Below are positions 51,222-60,468 of a DNA stretch of 64,000 bases, piece after piece. Made by a program: the position numbers and the translations under genes. The stretch's first letter is position 1. Every line of letters starts with the position of its first letter. The notes beneath the pieces were generated by a model, which had not been told where the DNA came from, did not search any database, and was given only the letters and a program-made list of their open reading frames with translations. Source of the stretch: Pseudomonas sp. BBP2017. GTDB lineage: Bacteria > Pseudomonadota > Gammaproteobacteria > Pseudomonadales > Pseudomonadaceae. The DNA is taken from assembly GCF_003024385.1 (NCBI RefSeq), contig NZ_PVZN01000014.1, forward strand, positions 85,708 through 149,707, read 5' to 3'.

Positions 51222-52070
51222 TCAGTCTCTTCCTCCCAGATCCGCGGCCTGATGACGTTCCGGCACCTGGTTCGCTTCATCCCCCCAGGTCCGGTTCACC
51301 CGTTTCCCGCGCAGTACCGCAGGGCGTTTGGCGATTTCTTCTGCCCAGCGTTGCACGTGGGTGTATTGCTGCACATTGAGGAATTCACCTGCCGAATACA
51401 GGTTGCCGCGCACCAACTGGCCGTACCAGGGCCAGATCGCGATATCGGCAATGGTGTAGCTGTCACCCGCCAGATAGCGGTTTTCGCTGAGGCGGCGATC
51501 AAGCACATCGAGTTGGCGTTTCGCTTCCATGGTGAAGCGGTTGATCGGGTACTCGAACTTCTCCGGCGCGTATGCATAAAAATGCCCGAAGCCGCCGCCC
51601 AGGTAGGGGGCCGAACCCATTTGCCAGAACAGCCAGTTCAAGGTTTCTGTACGCCCGGCGAGGTCGGTGGGCAGGAAATGGCCGAATTTTTCTGCCAGGT
51701 ACAGCAGGATCGAGCCGGACTCGAACACGCGAATGGCAGGCTCCACGCTACGGTCCAGCAAGGCCGGAATTTTCGAGTTGGGGTTGATCTCGACGAAACC
51801 GCTGGAGAACTGATCGCCTTCGCCAATGCGGATCAGCCAGGCGTCGTACTCGGCCTCGGTAACGCCGAGCGCCAGCAGTTCTTCGAGCAGGATGGTGACC
51901 TTCACGCCATTGGGGGTGGCCAATGAATAAAGCTGCAAGGGGTGCTTGCCGACCGGCAGTACCTTGTCATGGGTCGGCCCGGCGACTGGCCGGTTGATGT
52001 TGGCGAATTCGCCACCCGACGGTGCGTCATGCGTCCAGACCTTGGGCGGGGTATAGGGTGCTTTGCTCAT
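51222..52070 (-). CDS. yghU: Glutathione-dependent disulfide-bond oxidoreductase (YghU-type GST)
   Basis: The 282-residue product has the extended N terminus of Nu-class GSTs (MSKAPYTPPKVWTHDAPSGG), the thioredoxin-fold domain with LATPNGVKVTILLEELLALG, NPNSKIPALLDRS and the helical C-terminal domain. YghU reduces disulfide bonds with glutathione and can act on organic hydroperoxides. It is monocistronic. Confidence 0.94.
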   Translation of the reverse strand: MSKAPYTPPKVWTHDAPSGGEFANINRPVAGPTHDKVLPVGKHPLQLYSLATPNGVKVTILLEELLALGVTEAEYDAWLIRIGEGDQFSSGFVEINPNSKIPALLDRSVEPAIRVFESGSILLYLAEKFGHFLPTDLAGRTETLNWLFWQMGSAPYLGGGFGHFYAYAPEKFEYPINRFTMEAKRQLDVLDRRLSENRYLAGDSYTIADIAIWPWYGQLVRGNLYSAGEFLNVQQYTHVQRWAEEIAKRPAVLRGKRVNRTWGDEANQVPERHQAADLGGRD

Positions 52071-52142
52071 TGGGTCAATTTCCTGGTTTGCTCAACGATC
52101 TATAGATAGATTGGCTCGTAAATGACTGAAGGGAAGCAGCAC

Positions 52143-52263
52143 ATGTTCAAGATGAATGCCCTGCTCCCGGAGCTGATCATTTCCGACCTCAGGCAAAGCC
52201 TACGCTTTTACTGTGAAGTGGTGGGGTGCAACGTTGAGTATGAGCATTTTGCCGAAGTCATCG
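52143..52263 (+). pseudogene. VOC/glyoxalase-like fragment
   Basis: The frame MFKMNALLPELIISDLRQSL, RFYCEVVGCNVEYE is the first beta-alpha-beta unit of a glyoxalase/bleomycin-resistance protein. Similarity ends at about 52240, and the frame then runs antisense through the neighbouring glutamine-synthetase gene. Only about one third of a domain is left. Confidence 0.75.
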
Positions 52264-52307
52264 GGGCGAAATTGATTCCACCCCGATGGGCGCGAGCTTC
52301 TATCGGC

Positions 52308-53660
52308 TCAAAGAAACCAGCGGTACTCCCGGGCGCTGATGTCCTGCATGAACGCCAAATGATCCTGACGTTTGTTCTCGCAGTAGACCATCACGAATTC
52401 ACTGCCCAGGCTCTGGTTGACCACCGGGTGCTGGCGCATGGCACTGACCGCAGTGAGCATGTCCTTGGGAAACTCGATGCCGCTGCTGCGGTCTTCATTG
52501 AGTGGTGCGATGGGTTCCTGGGCAGCATCCAGGCCGTGCTCCATGCCGCTGAGGATGGCGGCCAGCACCAGGTAAGGGTTGGCGTCGGCACCGGCCAGGC
52601 GATGCTCGATGCGCAGGTTGCGCGGATCGGACTCGGGGATGCGGATGCACGCGTCACGATCCTCAAAGCCCCAGCTGGCCCGGCTGGCGGCGTTGACCAT
52701 GGCACCGTAGCGGCGCATGGCATTGTGGTTGGCGGCGAAGATCGGCATGCAGTTCGGCAACAGCTCCAGGCAGCCGGCCACGGCATGGCGCAAGGGGCGC
52801 TGCTCGTCGGCGGCGAGCAGGTTGTTGCCATCCTGGTCATACAGGCTGACATGCACGTGCATGCCGCTGCCCGGTGCCTCCAGGTAAGGCTTGCTCATGA
52901 AGCTGGCGCGCATCCCGTGCTTGAGCGCCACGCCACGGGTGCTGCGGCAGAACAGCGCCGCCCAGTCGGCAGCGCGCAGGCCGTCGTCGCAGTGGCCGAA
53001 GTTGATCTCGAATTGACCAGGGCCAAGTTCGGCGGTGATGACGTTGGCATCCACGCCTTGCTCATTGGCAGCCTCGACCATCTCGCGCAGCACGTCGGAG
53101 TAGCGTGACAGGCGTTCGATGTGCATGTTCGGCTGGTCGTCGGGATCATCACTGAACGGGTCGCGGGGGAATTGTGGCAGGCCTTCCTTTAGGCTGCGAT
53201 CGAACAGGTAGAACTCCAGCTCGAACGCGACCACCGGGCGAATGCCGCGACGCTGCAGACGCTGCAGGACCTGGGCGAGGACTTCCCGCGGTTCGAACTC
53301 GATGGGCGCGTGGGTGCCGTCGGAGCTGATCAGCATCTGCCCAAGCGGCTGGCTCTCCCAGCGCACCGGTTTGAGGGTGCCAGGGATCAGGCGCCGTGGC
53401 GCGTCCGGGTCACCATCGTGGAAACAGTAGTCGCCGATTGGGAACAGACCGCCCTGGACGCCCAGCAGCACGCAGTTCTGCGGCAGTTTCAAGGGGCTGC
53501 CGGCGGCAACTTTTTCGAGCATGTCGATAGGGTAGCGCTTGCCATAGAAGTGCCCGGGAATGTCCAGGCTGATCAGGTCGACATAGCGCACCTTGGGGAA
53601 TCGAGCGCGAAAGTCACGGACTTCAGTGAGCAGATCGGGAAAGCTTTTTGTTGTTGTCAT
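52308..53660 (-). CDS. puuA: Glutamine synthetase family protein, gamma-glutamylputrescine synthetase type
   Basis: The 450-residue product has GS catalytic features: VAFELEFYLFD, AELGPGQFEINFGHCDDGLR, GSGMHVHVSLYDQDGNNLL, FAANHNAMRRY and a C-terminal RIEHRLAGADANPYLVLAAI. It belongs to the PuuA/SpuI branch that couples glutamate to polyamines or amines, not to ammonia assimilation. The start at 53660 (MTTTKSFPDL) has AGGA upstream. It is third in an operon after the oxidase and regulator genes. Confidence 0.9.
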   Translation of the reverse strand: MTTTKSFPDLLTEVRDFRARFPKVRYVDLISLDIPGHFYGKRYPIDMLEKVAAGSPLKLPQNCVLLGVQGGLFPIGDYCFHDGDPDAPRRLIPGTLKPVRWESQPLGQMLISSDGTHAPIEFEPREVLAQVLQRLQRRGIRPVVAFELEFYLFDRSLKEGLPQFPRDPFSDDPDDQPNMHIERLSRYSDVLREMVEAANEQGVDANVITAELGPGQFEINFGHCDDGLRAADWAALFCRSTRGVALKHGMRASFMSKPYLEAPGSGMHVHVSLYDQDGNNLLAADEQRPLRHAVAGCLELLPNCMPIFAANHNAMRRYGAMVNAASRASWGFEDRDACIRIPESDPRNLRIEHRLAGADANPYLVLAAILSGMEHGLDAAQEPIAPLNEDRSSGIEFPKDMLTAVSAMRQHPVVNQSLGSEFVMVYCENKRQDHLAFMQDISAREYRWFL

Positions 53661-53683
53661 CGATTGCGATCCTGCAGCGTGGT

Positions 53684-54241
53684 TCAACGGAATACCCAGA
53701 GCACCCGTGTCGGTTGCTCGGTGAGGTTGGCGTAACGAAACTGACTGTGCGGCGGTAGCTGGAAGCTGTCGTTGGGGCCCAGGGTCACCGGTTCTTCACT
53801 GTCATCGAGCCACAGGCTCAATTGCCCTTCGAGGACGAAACCGCCTTGCTCGGAACTGTCGTTCAAGTGCCCCTCGCCGCTGGTGGCGCCGGGTGCCAGG
53901 TGACTTTCGAGCATGGAGAAACTGCCGGTGAGCTTGGGCGAGACCAGCACGTCGGTGATGCCACCGGCGTAGTAGAGCGTGCGCCGCTCCCCTGGGCGGG
54001 TGACCCAGTCCACTTGCCGTGGTTTGCTCAGGTTGTAGAAATAGGTGGTGGGTACATCCAGGGTTTCACTGATGGCGGTCAGATCGGCCACGGTGGGGCG
54101 CGACAGGCCGCGCTCGACCTGGGACAGAAAGCCTACTGATCGGTCGATGCGTTGGGCCAGTTCACCGAGCGTCAGGTTACGGTGTTTGCGCAGGTCACGG
54201 ATCAGGATTGCCAGGCCTTCGATTTCATCCTGCATGTCCAT
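53684..54241 (-). CDS. puuR: XRE-cupin transcriptional regulator, PuuR-like
   Basis: The 185-residue product has an N-terminal helix-turn-helix (LTLGELAQRIDRSVGFLSQV, about 24-43) and a C-terminal cupin (VLEGQLSLWLDDSEEPVTLG). This layout is that of PuuR, which senses putrescine or related amines. It lies 12 bp after the oxidase and 23 bp before the synthetase gene. It probably acts on the palindromes upstream of the oxidase gene. Confidence 0.9.
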   Translation of the reverse strand: MDMQDEIEGLAILIRDLRKHRNLTLGELAQRIDRSVGFLSQVERGLSRPTVADLTAISETLDVPTTYFYNLSKPRQVDWVTRPGERRTLYYAGGITDVLVSPKLTGSFSMLESHLAPGATSGEGHLNDSSEQGGFVLEGQLSLWLDDSEEPVTLGPNDSFQLPPHSQFRYANLTEQPTRVLWVFR

Positions 54242-54253
54242 GGTGTTGTCCTC

Positions 54254-55543
54254 TCAAAGGTTGTCGCGCAGTCGATACCAGGCCTTGGCCGCGGCTTCCA
54301 GCGGGGCGGCGAGCAAATCGCCGCCGGGGAAGCGGCCGTTGTCGATGGCCTGGTACAACGCCAGCAAATCGCAGTCGCCGAGAATGGCATCACTGACGGC
54401 GCGGGCGCCGGCCAGGGTCGGCAGTACGCCATGCCCGGAGAAGCCCTGCAACCAGTAGCGTTGGCCGCTGCGGCCAATGTCCGGGGTACGCCGCAGGCTG
54501 CAGTCCAGATGCCCGCCCCAGGCATGCTCGATGGCGACTCCACGCAACTGCGGGAAGGCGCGCTCCAGCACCGGGCGGGTGGCTGCGGCAACGTCTTGGG
54601 GAATGCCGCCCAGATAGGTGCAGCCACCGCCAAACAACAAGCGGTGATCAGGGGTCAGACGGAAATAGTCCGGTACGAACTGGTTGTCGATCACGCAGCT
54701 GTTGCGTGGCAGCAGCGAACGCGCAAAGACGGGGTCCAGGGGCACAGTCGCTACCTGGTAGGAGCCCACCGGCAGCAGGCGCCGCGACAGTTGCCGGTCA
54801 AGCTTGTCGATGTAGGCATTGCAGGCCAGGATCAAGACGTCGCTGCGCACTTCGCCGTGTTCGGTTCGGGCGATAAAGCCATTGGCGGTCTCACGGTAAT
54901 CGAGTACGCGGGTCTGTTCGTACAGGCGTCCACCGGCCTCCTCAATCGCCGATGCCAGGCCTTGGGCCAGTTTCAACGGGTTGAGGTGGGCACCTTGCGG
55001 GTCGTACAGCGCGGCCTGGTAACGTGGGCTGTCGATCCACTCCGGCAAGGCTTCACGTTCGATCAGTTGCAGCTCGTCGTAACCCCATTTTTCGCAGGCT
55101 TCGCGTTGGGTTTCGCGCAGCATGCCGACGCGCCGGGGCAACACCGCGGTCCACAGGCTGCCGGGACGGTAGTCGATATCGAAACCATGGCGTTCAGGGA
55201 GTTCGCGCATCTCGTGGGCGGCCCAGCGTATGCTGTCCCACAAACGGCGCGCGCGTTCCATGCCGAGATTTTTTTCCAGCGGCTGCATGTCGCACGACCA
55301 GCCCAGCAGCGCTTGCCCGCCATTGCGCCCCGACGCAGCCCAGGCCACACGGCTGGCCTCCAGCAGCGTCACCCGCTTGCCCGCTAGGGCCAGGCGCAGG
55401 GCCGTGTGCAAACCGCTGAAACCGGCACCGATGATCAGCACTTCGGTGTCCAGACGCTCGTGCAGGGTAGGGCGCAGCGGGATGACACCTGGGTAGGTGC
55501 GGGCGTAATAGCTGGCGACATGCTGGGCGGATTGCTTGAACAT
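54254..55543 (-). CDS. puuB: FAD-dependent amine oxidase, PuuB-like
   Basis: The 429-residue product has the FAD-binding GxGxxG pattern VLIIGAGFSGLHTALRLALA near 34-53, GRNGGQALLGWS, and a C-terminal GFSGHGVLPTLAGARAV. It is a DadA/PuuB-type oxidase that would oxidise gamma-glutamylated amine. It heads the puuB-puuR-puuA operon. Confidence 0.9.
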   Translation of the reverse strand: MFKQSAQHVASYYARTYPGVIPLRPTLHERLDTEVLIIGAGFSGLHTALRLALAGKRVTLLEASRVAWAASGRNGGQALLGWSCDMQPLEKNLGMERARRLWDSIRWAAHEMRELPERHGFDIDYRPGSLWTAVLPRRVGMLRETQREACEKWGYDELQLIEREALPEWIDSPRYQAALYDPQGAHLNPLKLAQGLASAIEEAGGRLYEQTRVLDYRETANGFIARTEHGEVRSDVLILACNAYIDKLDRQLSRRLLPVGSYQVATVPLDPVFARSLLPRNSCVIDNQFVPDYFRLTPDHRLLFGGGCTYLGGIPQDVAAATRPVLERAFPQLRGVAIEHAWGGHLDCSLRRTPDIGRSGQRYWLQGFSGHGVLPTLAGARAVSDAILGDCDLLALYQAIDNGRFPGGDLLAAPLEAAAKAWYRLRDNL

Positions 55544-55550
55544 GGCGAGT

Positions 55551-55606
55551 CTCGTGAATTTTTATTGGTATATTTTCATGAAAAACTACCAGATAAATTT
55601 CACGAG
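55551..55606. promoter_or_regulatory. Operator candidates upstream of the puuB-like operon
   Basis: Two dyads lie in the 79-bp gap: the outer pair ctcgtgaa (55551-55558) and ttcacgag (55599-55606), and the perfect palindrome ttttcatgaaaa (55573-55584). They are likely binding sites for the XRE-cupin regulator. Confidence 0.6.
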
Positions 55607-55622
55607 TCCAAGCCCTTTGGGT

Positions 55623-56072
55623 TTATTGCACCTGCAGCCTTGCGCTGCGGTCCTTGAGCAGACGCTGACGCAGCAGGTCATAGCCCCAGTTGTAGGCCAT
55701 GGTGTAGGGCAGCATGAAGACGAAGAAACCGATCTCCAGCATGAACGCCTGCACCAGCGACAGGTCGAGCATCAGCGCAGCGATAGGTACACCGATCAGC
55801 ACAAAACCGATCTCGAAACCGCTGGCATGCAGGGCCCGGACCTTGACGCTGCGCTTGACCCGCTCAGCCGGCCAGAGCCGGTCGAACACGCTGTTGTAGA
55901 GCATGTTCCAGAGCATCGCCACGGTCGACAGCACCACGGCCAGGGTACCGACTTCCAGCATCGAACGATTGAGCAACCAGGCGCCGAGCGGGGCACAGAT
56001 CAGGACGGCAATGGCCTCGAAGCCTACGGCGTGGACGATACGCTCGACGAAGGATTTGTTGGAAACACGCAT
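55623..56072 (-). CDS. PACE-family efflux transporter (AceI-like)
   Basis: The 149-residue protein has four helices and two BTP-type repeats (VERIVHAVGFEAIAVLICAP; KVRALHASGFEIGFVLIGVP) with the conserved glutamates of PACE chlorhexidine/biocide exporters. AGGTGATG precedes the ATG. It is divergent from a LysR regulator, as aceI is from aceR. Confidence 0.9.
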   Translation of the reverse strand: MRVSNKSFVERIVHAVGFEAIAVLICAPLGAWLLNRSMLEVGTLAVVLSTVAMLWNMLYNSVFDRLWPAERVKRSVKVRALHASGFEIGFVLIGVPIAALMLDLSLVQAFMLEIGFFVFMLPYTMAYNWGYDLLRQRLLKDRSARLQVQ

Positions 56073-56112
56073 GACATCACCTAGAACGATTGGATTCGAC
56101 GAGGTGATTGTT

Positions 56113-56160
56113 ATCGCTTTTTTACTTATGTTAAAAATGGATTCCATCGATAAAAGCGAT
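56113..56160. promoter_or_regulatory. LysR-type operator candidate
   Basis: atcgctttt (56113-56121) and aaaagcgat (56152-56160) form a 9-bp inverted repeat in the gap between the divergent PACE and LysR genes. Its place argues for the LysR start at 56167 rather than upstream. Confidence 0.6.
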
Positions 56161-56166
56161 AGACCC

Positions 56167-57027
56167 ATGCGCTATTCCCCCGAAGCTCTACACGCCTTTG
56201 TCGAAGCCGTCGCCCTTGGCTCCTTCTCGGCAGCGGCGCGCAAGTTGCGCAAAAGCCAGTCGACCATCAGTGCCGCGATTGCCAACCTTGAGGCCGACCT
56301 GGGCGTCAGCCTGTTCGACCGCCAGGCCCGTCACCCGCTGCTGACCGAAGCCGGGCGCAAGGTGCTCGGGCACGTCCAGGAGATTCTCGCCGCCAGCGAA
56401 CGACTCGACGAGCTGAGCATCCGCTTGGCCGATAACGTCGAACCACGCCTGACCATCGTCCTCTCGGACATGTATCAGCTCACCCCGGACAATCAGGTGA
56501 TGCACCAGTTCGAGCAGCGCTATCAGGACATCGAACTTGAATGCATGATCGCTGAAGCGGGGGATGTCTTGAGCCTGCTGCAGAGCGGCCGCGCGCACCT
56601 GGGGTTGCTGGCGGCGCAAGCGCATTATCCGCCGGACATCGGCGTGCGCAGATTGCCCGGGCAAGCGCAGATGGGCATTTTCGTCGCCTGCGGACACCCG
56701 CTGGCAGCACTGCAGCAACCGACCCAGGCGCACCTGGCCAGCCATCGACAGCTGTACCTCAATACCTATGCCGACAGCGAGAACAAGCCGCAGGGGCGGG
56801 TCTGGTCGGCGCCGGATTACCTGTTGCTGCTGGAAATGACCGAGCAAGGTTTCGGCTGGGCCGAGTTGCCGCACGGCCTGGTACGACAGTATGGCCATGG
56901 CCAGTTGGTAGAGCTGGTGCTGGGTGGATGGCCGCGTCCGATTGCCGTGGATGCTGCCTGGTCGCGACTCAGCCCACCTGGGCCGGCGGGGTTGTGGCTG
57001 CTGGACTGGTTGGCCCGGGAGCAATGA
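56167..57027 (+). CDS. LysR-family transcriptional regulator
   Basis: The 286-residue protein has the LysR helix-turn-helix (AVALGSFSAAARKLRKSQST, then ISAAIANLEADLGVSLFDRQ) and an effector-binding domain. Divergent from the PACE gene, it is probably its activator. Its 3' end overlaps the convergent diguanylate cyclase gene by 59 bp. Confidence 0.92.
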   Translation: MRYSPEALHAFVEAVALGSFSAAARKLRKSQSTISAAIANLEADLGVSLFDRQARHPLLTEAGRKVLGHVQEILAASERLDELSIRLADNVEPRLTIVLSDMYQLTPDNQVMHQFEQRYQDIELECMIAEAGDVLSLLQSGRAHLGLLAAQAHYPPDIGVRRLPGQAQMGIFVACGHPLAALQQPTQAHLASHRQLYLNTYADSENKPQGRVWSAPDYLLLLEMTEQGFGWAELPHGLVRQYGHGQLVELVLGGWPRPIAVDAAWSRLSPPGPAGLWLLDWLAREQ

Positions 57028-58180
57028 AAGCTCCCTGATACAGCTGCACGCGGTTACGGCCTTGGTCCTTGGCTGCATACAGCGCGCTGTCGGCCATCGA
57101 CAGCAGGCGAGAAAGTTCATGCTCGCCGGCGTTGCTGGCGACGATGCCGATGCTGACGCTCAATAGCCCAGCGTCCAGCAGCGGCAAAGCGTGAAAGCTG
57201 CTGCAGATGCGCTGAGCGATGCGCAGTGCCTCGTGTTCATCAGCGTTGTTGAGCAGGCAGGCGAACTCTTCACCGCCGATGCGAGCGAACACATCTTCCT
57301 GGCGAATGCTCTGGTTGGCGACCTGACTGAAGGCGATCAGCGCCTGGTCGCCGGTCTGGTGACCGTAGGCATCGTTGAGCCGTTTGAAGTGATCCAGGTC
57401 ACACAGCAACAGGGCCACCGGCTCGCCGCGGCGGGCACAGTCCGCCAGCAATTGCGCGCCACGCGACATGAATGCGCGACGATTGCCGATGCCGGTCAGC
57501 GGGTCGGTATAGGCGGCAGCCTTGAATTTCAGCTCGGTGCGCTCGCGCACCATGGCCAGGGTGACATAGGCGATGCCGATGGCGTAGAGCATCGATTCGA
57601 ACAGCAGGAAAGCAAAAAAGATCGTGCCGTGGCCAGTACTGGCAAGCGCATGCTCTAGGGATACGCCTTGGTCGGCAAAGCTGCGCACGGCGTAAAAGCC
57701 AGTGTGCGCCAGGGTCAGTAGCAGCGCAGGCAGGTAAGCAACTTCCAGGTGCTTGCGGTTGCGCCACAACTCGAACACTGACAGGCCGCCATAAAGAGCA
57801 ATGAGCAGCGAATACAGCGTCACGCGCAGGCCCAGGTCGCCGTAGAAGCCTGGTGTGAGCCCCCATAACGACCAGAACAGGGCACCGGCGAAAATGCCTG
57901 GCAGGTGCGCGGGACGACCACCGAACACGCGCATGGCGGTCCAGTTCAGTGCCGTCCCCAGCAACAGGACGATATTGCCCAGCACCAGCGAAATGAAGTC
58001 GGGGGCCTGGCCACGCAGGCTCACCAGGGTTGCGCCGAGGGCGGCAAGTATCAGCATGCTCCCCAGGTAGCCGAGGGTTTGCTCGCGTACGCCACGGCTC
58101 CAGGCGTGCAGGGTCAACAGGCCCATCAGGCCGAAAATGAACACGGCCACCATCAATAGGGTCGGGATGCTCAGCAGCAC
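56969..58180 (-). CDS. Membrane diguanylate cyclase
   Basis: The 403-residue protein has about six N-terminal membrane helices (1-200) and a GGDEF domain. The active site is ARIGGEEF, and an RQED upstream matches the RxxD inhibitory site, so it should make c-di-GMP with product inhibition. A Pro/Thr/Ala-rich tail follows the GGDEF domain. Confidence 0.93.
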   Translation of the reverse strand: MLLSIPTLLMVAVFIFGLMGLLTLHAWSRGVREQTLGYLGSMLILAALGATLVSLRGQAPDFISLVLGNIVLLLGTALNWTAMRVFGGRPAHLPGIFAGALFWSLWGLTPGFYGDLGLRVTLYSLLIALYGGLSVFELWRNRKHLEVAYLPALLLTLAHTGFYAVRSFADQGVSLEHALASTGHGTIFFAFLLFESMLYAIGIAYVTLAMVRERTELKFKAAAYTDPLTGIGNRRAFMSRGAQLLADCARRGEPVALLLCDLDHFKRLNDAYGHQTGDQALIAFSQVANQSIRQEDVFARIGGEEFACLLNNADEHEALRIAQRICSSFHALPLLDAGLLSVSIGIVASNAGEHELSRLLSMADSALYAAKDQGRNRVQLYQGAFIAPGPTSPAATTPPAQVG

Positions 58181-58282
58181 TCGTTTCGCTCTCCATGCGG
58201 CCTTGCGCCGGTTTTCAGCGGCATGCTAGCCGAGCAGATGGTACTTTGCCAGCAGGCTTCTGCCGTCATCGGGTCAGACAAA

Positions 58283-59100
58283 ATGCGCGGGTGCGTCACA
58301 TTGTTGTGCCTGCGCCCATGGTCAATGCCCAGCCTGCAAGTGCAGAGCCTAGCGCCGTACACTCCAACCTGTTGGTCGATGCAGTGGCCTGGCGCCAGAC
58401 TGCCGCGGAGTTCCGCGCTCGGTACTATCAAGGTTTCAACCTCGCCAAGGCGCGCCTGGACCAGGCATTGGCCAATCAGAAACCGGGAGACAAGAAACCG
58501 GCGATCATCAGCGATATCGATGACACCATCTTCAGCAGCAATACCTATTGGGACTTTCTGATCGCTCAGGGCAAGGAGTTCTTTGATGATGCGGCCTGGG
58601 ATCGCTGGGTGGCTGACAACGGCCCGACGCTCACCCCGGGCGCCCTTGAGTTTCTTGAGTATGCCAAGTCCCGTGGCGTGGAGATCTTCTACGTGTCCAG
58701 CCGTGAGCAGGGCGACAAGACCTATGAGTACGCCCTGAACAACCTGCGCAAATACAAGGTGCCCTATGCTGACGAGGCCCATGTGACCATTCTGCGCGAG
58801 AGCTCGAACAAGGAACCTGCGCAACAAAAAATCGCTGAGCAATACAACGTGTTGCTGAAGCTGGGCGACAACCTCAACGACTTCGAGCGCAGCTCCTATC
58901 TCGACAGTGTCGACAAGCGGGTGCAGCGGGTGGACGATAGTCGCGACAAGTTTGGCAGCCAGTACATCGTCTTCCCCAACCCCACCGACGGCCATTGGCT
59001 CAAAGCCATTTTTGGTGAGTCGGAGCCAGCTGACACGCCGGCCAACCGGGCCAAGTTTCGCAAGGCGGCGGAGCTGGGCGGTTGGAAGCCGGCCAGCTAA
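58283..59100 (+). CDS. HAD-family acid phosphatase / 5'-nucleotidase, lipoprotein e(P4) type, with apparent leader frameshift
   Basis: The mature part has ISDIDDTIFSSNTYWDFLIA (DxDxT nucleophile motif), VSSREQGDKTYEYALNN and LKLGDNLNDFE (acidic motif), the HAD class of periplasmic phosphatases. No start in that frame gives a signal peptide. In the +1 frame, ATG at 58283 gives MRGCVTLLCL; adding one base near 58311 would join it to APMVNAQPASAEPS and complete a normal signal. This is a real frameshift or a sequence error. A GTG at 58291 is the nearest in-frame start. Confidence 0.8.
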
Positions 59101-59102
59101 TG

Positions 59103-59141
59103 AAAAAATACCATCCCGCCGGCGGCAAGCGCGGCGGGATG
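59103..59141 (-). terminator. Terminator of the amidohydrolase gene
   Basis: catcccgcc / ggcgggatg forms a stem that, read on the minus strand, is followed by gtatttttt. It lies 26 bp past the stop at 59167. Confidence 0.85.
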
Positions 59142-59166
59142 TCTGGCTCAGCCGAGCAGGTTTTCG

Positions 59167-60366
59167 CTAGGCCTGCTGGATGTCAAATTGCAGGCCGAGC
59201 GGTGCGGCCTGCAGCTCGCCACGGCGGACCATGCGCCGCTCGGCAGGTGCCGCAGCGACGGCGGCAGCGGCATTGGGTGCCTTGATCACAATGAAGGTCG
59301 CTTCATTGCCGACCTTCAGCCCATAGTCGATTTTCCCCATCACGGCGGCGCCTGCCGACGTGGCCATGGTCAGCGCCACATTCAGGTCTTCATCGCTGTA
59401 GAAACCCGAGCGGTAGCCGATCAGCATGGCCCGCTGGAGCATGTCGGCGTTGCCGTAAGGCCACCAGGCATCGCGAATATTGTCGTTACCGGCGAATACA
59501 TTCACCCCGGCGGCGCGCAGGCGCAGGATCGGCGGGAAGGGGTGATCGCCCGGGGCGTTGGTGAGGATCGACACCCCGGCGTTAGCGAGGGTTGCGCCAA
59601 TGCGCTCAAGCACATCCTCAGGCACCTGGCCCAAGGCATAGGCATGGCTGACACTCACGCGTCCCTGCAGACCCGCAGCGTAGGTGCGGGCCGCGATCCG
59701 CTGCAGTTGTTCGACGCCTTGCAGGCCCGGCTCGTGCAGGTGAATGTCGACCTTTACTCCATGCCGTTGAGCAATCCCGAAGACCACATCCAGCTGACCT
59801 TCGGCATCGCCATCGAGCGTCGTCGGGTCGATGCCGCCAATTACCTCGGCACCGTCACGGATTGCCGCTTCAAGTACATCGGCAGTGCCCGGACAGGACA
59901 TCACCCCGGCTTGTGGGAAGGCCACCAGTTCAATATCGACGATGCCGCGCCACTTCTCTCGCGCTTGCATCACCGCGTGCAGGTTGCTCAAGCCGGTAGT
60001 GGCATCGACATCGACATGGCTGCGCATGGCCACCGTGCCGAATGACGCGGCCTGGCTGATCAGCGCATCGGCACGTTCGACCATTGACGGCGCCAGGGCC
60101 AGTTCACGTTTTTCCACGGCCAGGCGCTCACGCAGGCTGCCGACTGCCTGGTGCGGATGCCAGCGGTCGCCGACAAAACTCTTGTCCAGGTGGATATGGC
60201 CGTCGATGAAACCCGGTAGCAGCAGTTGCCCGCCCAGGTCGATGCATTGCACACCCTCTACAGCGCCAACATCAGTACCGAGGCGAACGATACGGCCATC
60301 GGCGACGGCCAGGGACAGCGGACGGCCGTCGGCAGCGACAGCATTGACGAATACACGATCAATCAT
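59167..60366 (-). CDS. Amidohydrolase, cytosine-deaminase-like
   Basis: The 399-residue product has the metal motif GFIDGHIHLDKSF near 52-64, RSHVDVDAT, VDIHLHEPG and NAPGDHPFPP/AGNDNIRD, the pattern of CodA-like members of the amidohydrolase superfamily acting on cyclic amidines or amides. AGAGGT precedes the ATG. It lies 102 bp after the GntR gene on the same strand. Neighbouring NCS1 transporter and racemase genes suggest a pyrimidine, hydantoin or allantoin-like substrate. Confidence 0.88.
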   Translation of the reverse strand: MIDRVFVNAVAADGRPLSLAVADGRIVRLGTDVGAVEGVQCIDLGGQLLLPGFIDGHIHLDKSFVGDRWHPHQAVGSLRERLAVEKRELALAPSMVERADALISQAASFGTVAMRSHVDVDATTGLSNLHAVMQAREKWRGIVDIELVAFPQAGVMSCPGTADVLEAAIRDGAEVIGGIDPTTLDGDAEGQLDVVFGIAQRHGVKVDIHLHEPGLQGVEQLQRIAARTYAAGLQGRVSVSHAYALGQVPEDVLERIGATLANAGVSILTNAPGDHPFPPILRLRAAGVNVFAGNDNIRDAWWPYGNADMLQRAMLIGYRSGFYSDEDLNVALTMATSAGAAVMGKIDYGLKVGNEATFIVIKAPNAAAAVAAAPAERRMVRRGELQAAPLGLQFDIQQA

Positions 60367-60468
60367 TTCACGACCTCTTGGGGGAGGCCGCCTACCCTAT
60401 AAAAGCGCCGGCTTACCGGCCAATTAAATATCGGGATCGATAGCAGTGGATTCGTGAATGCCCAGGGT

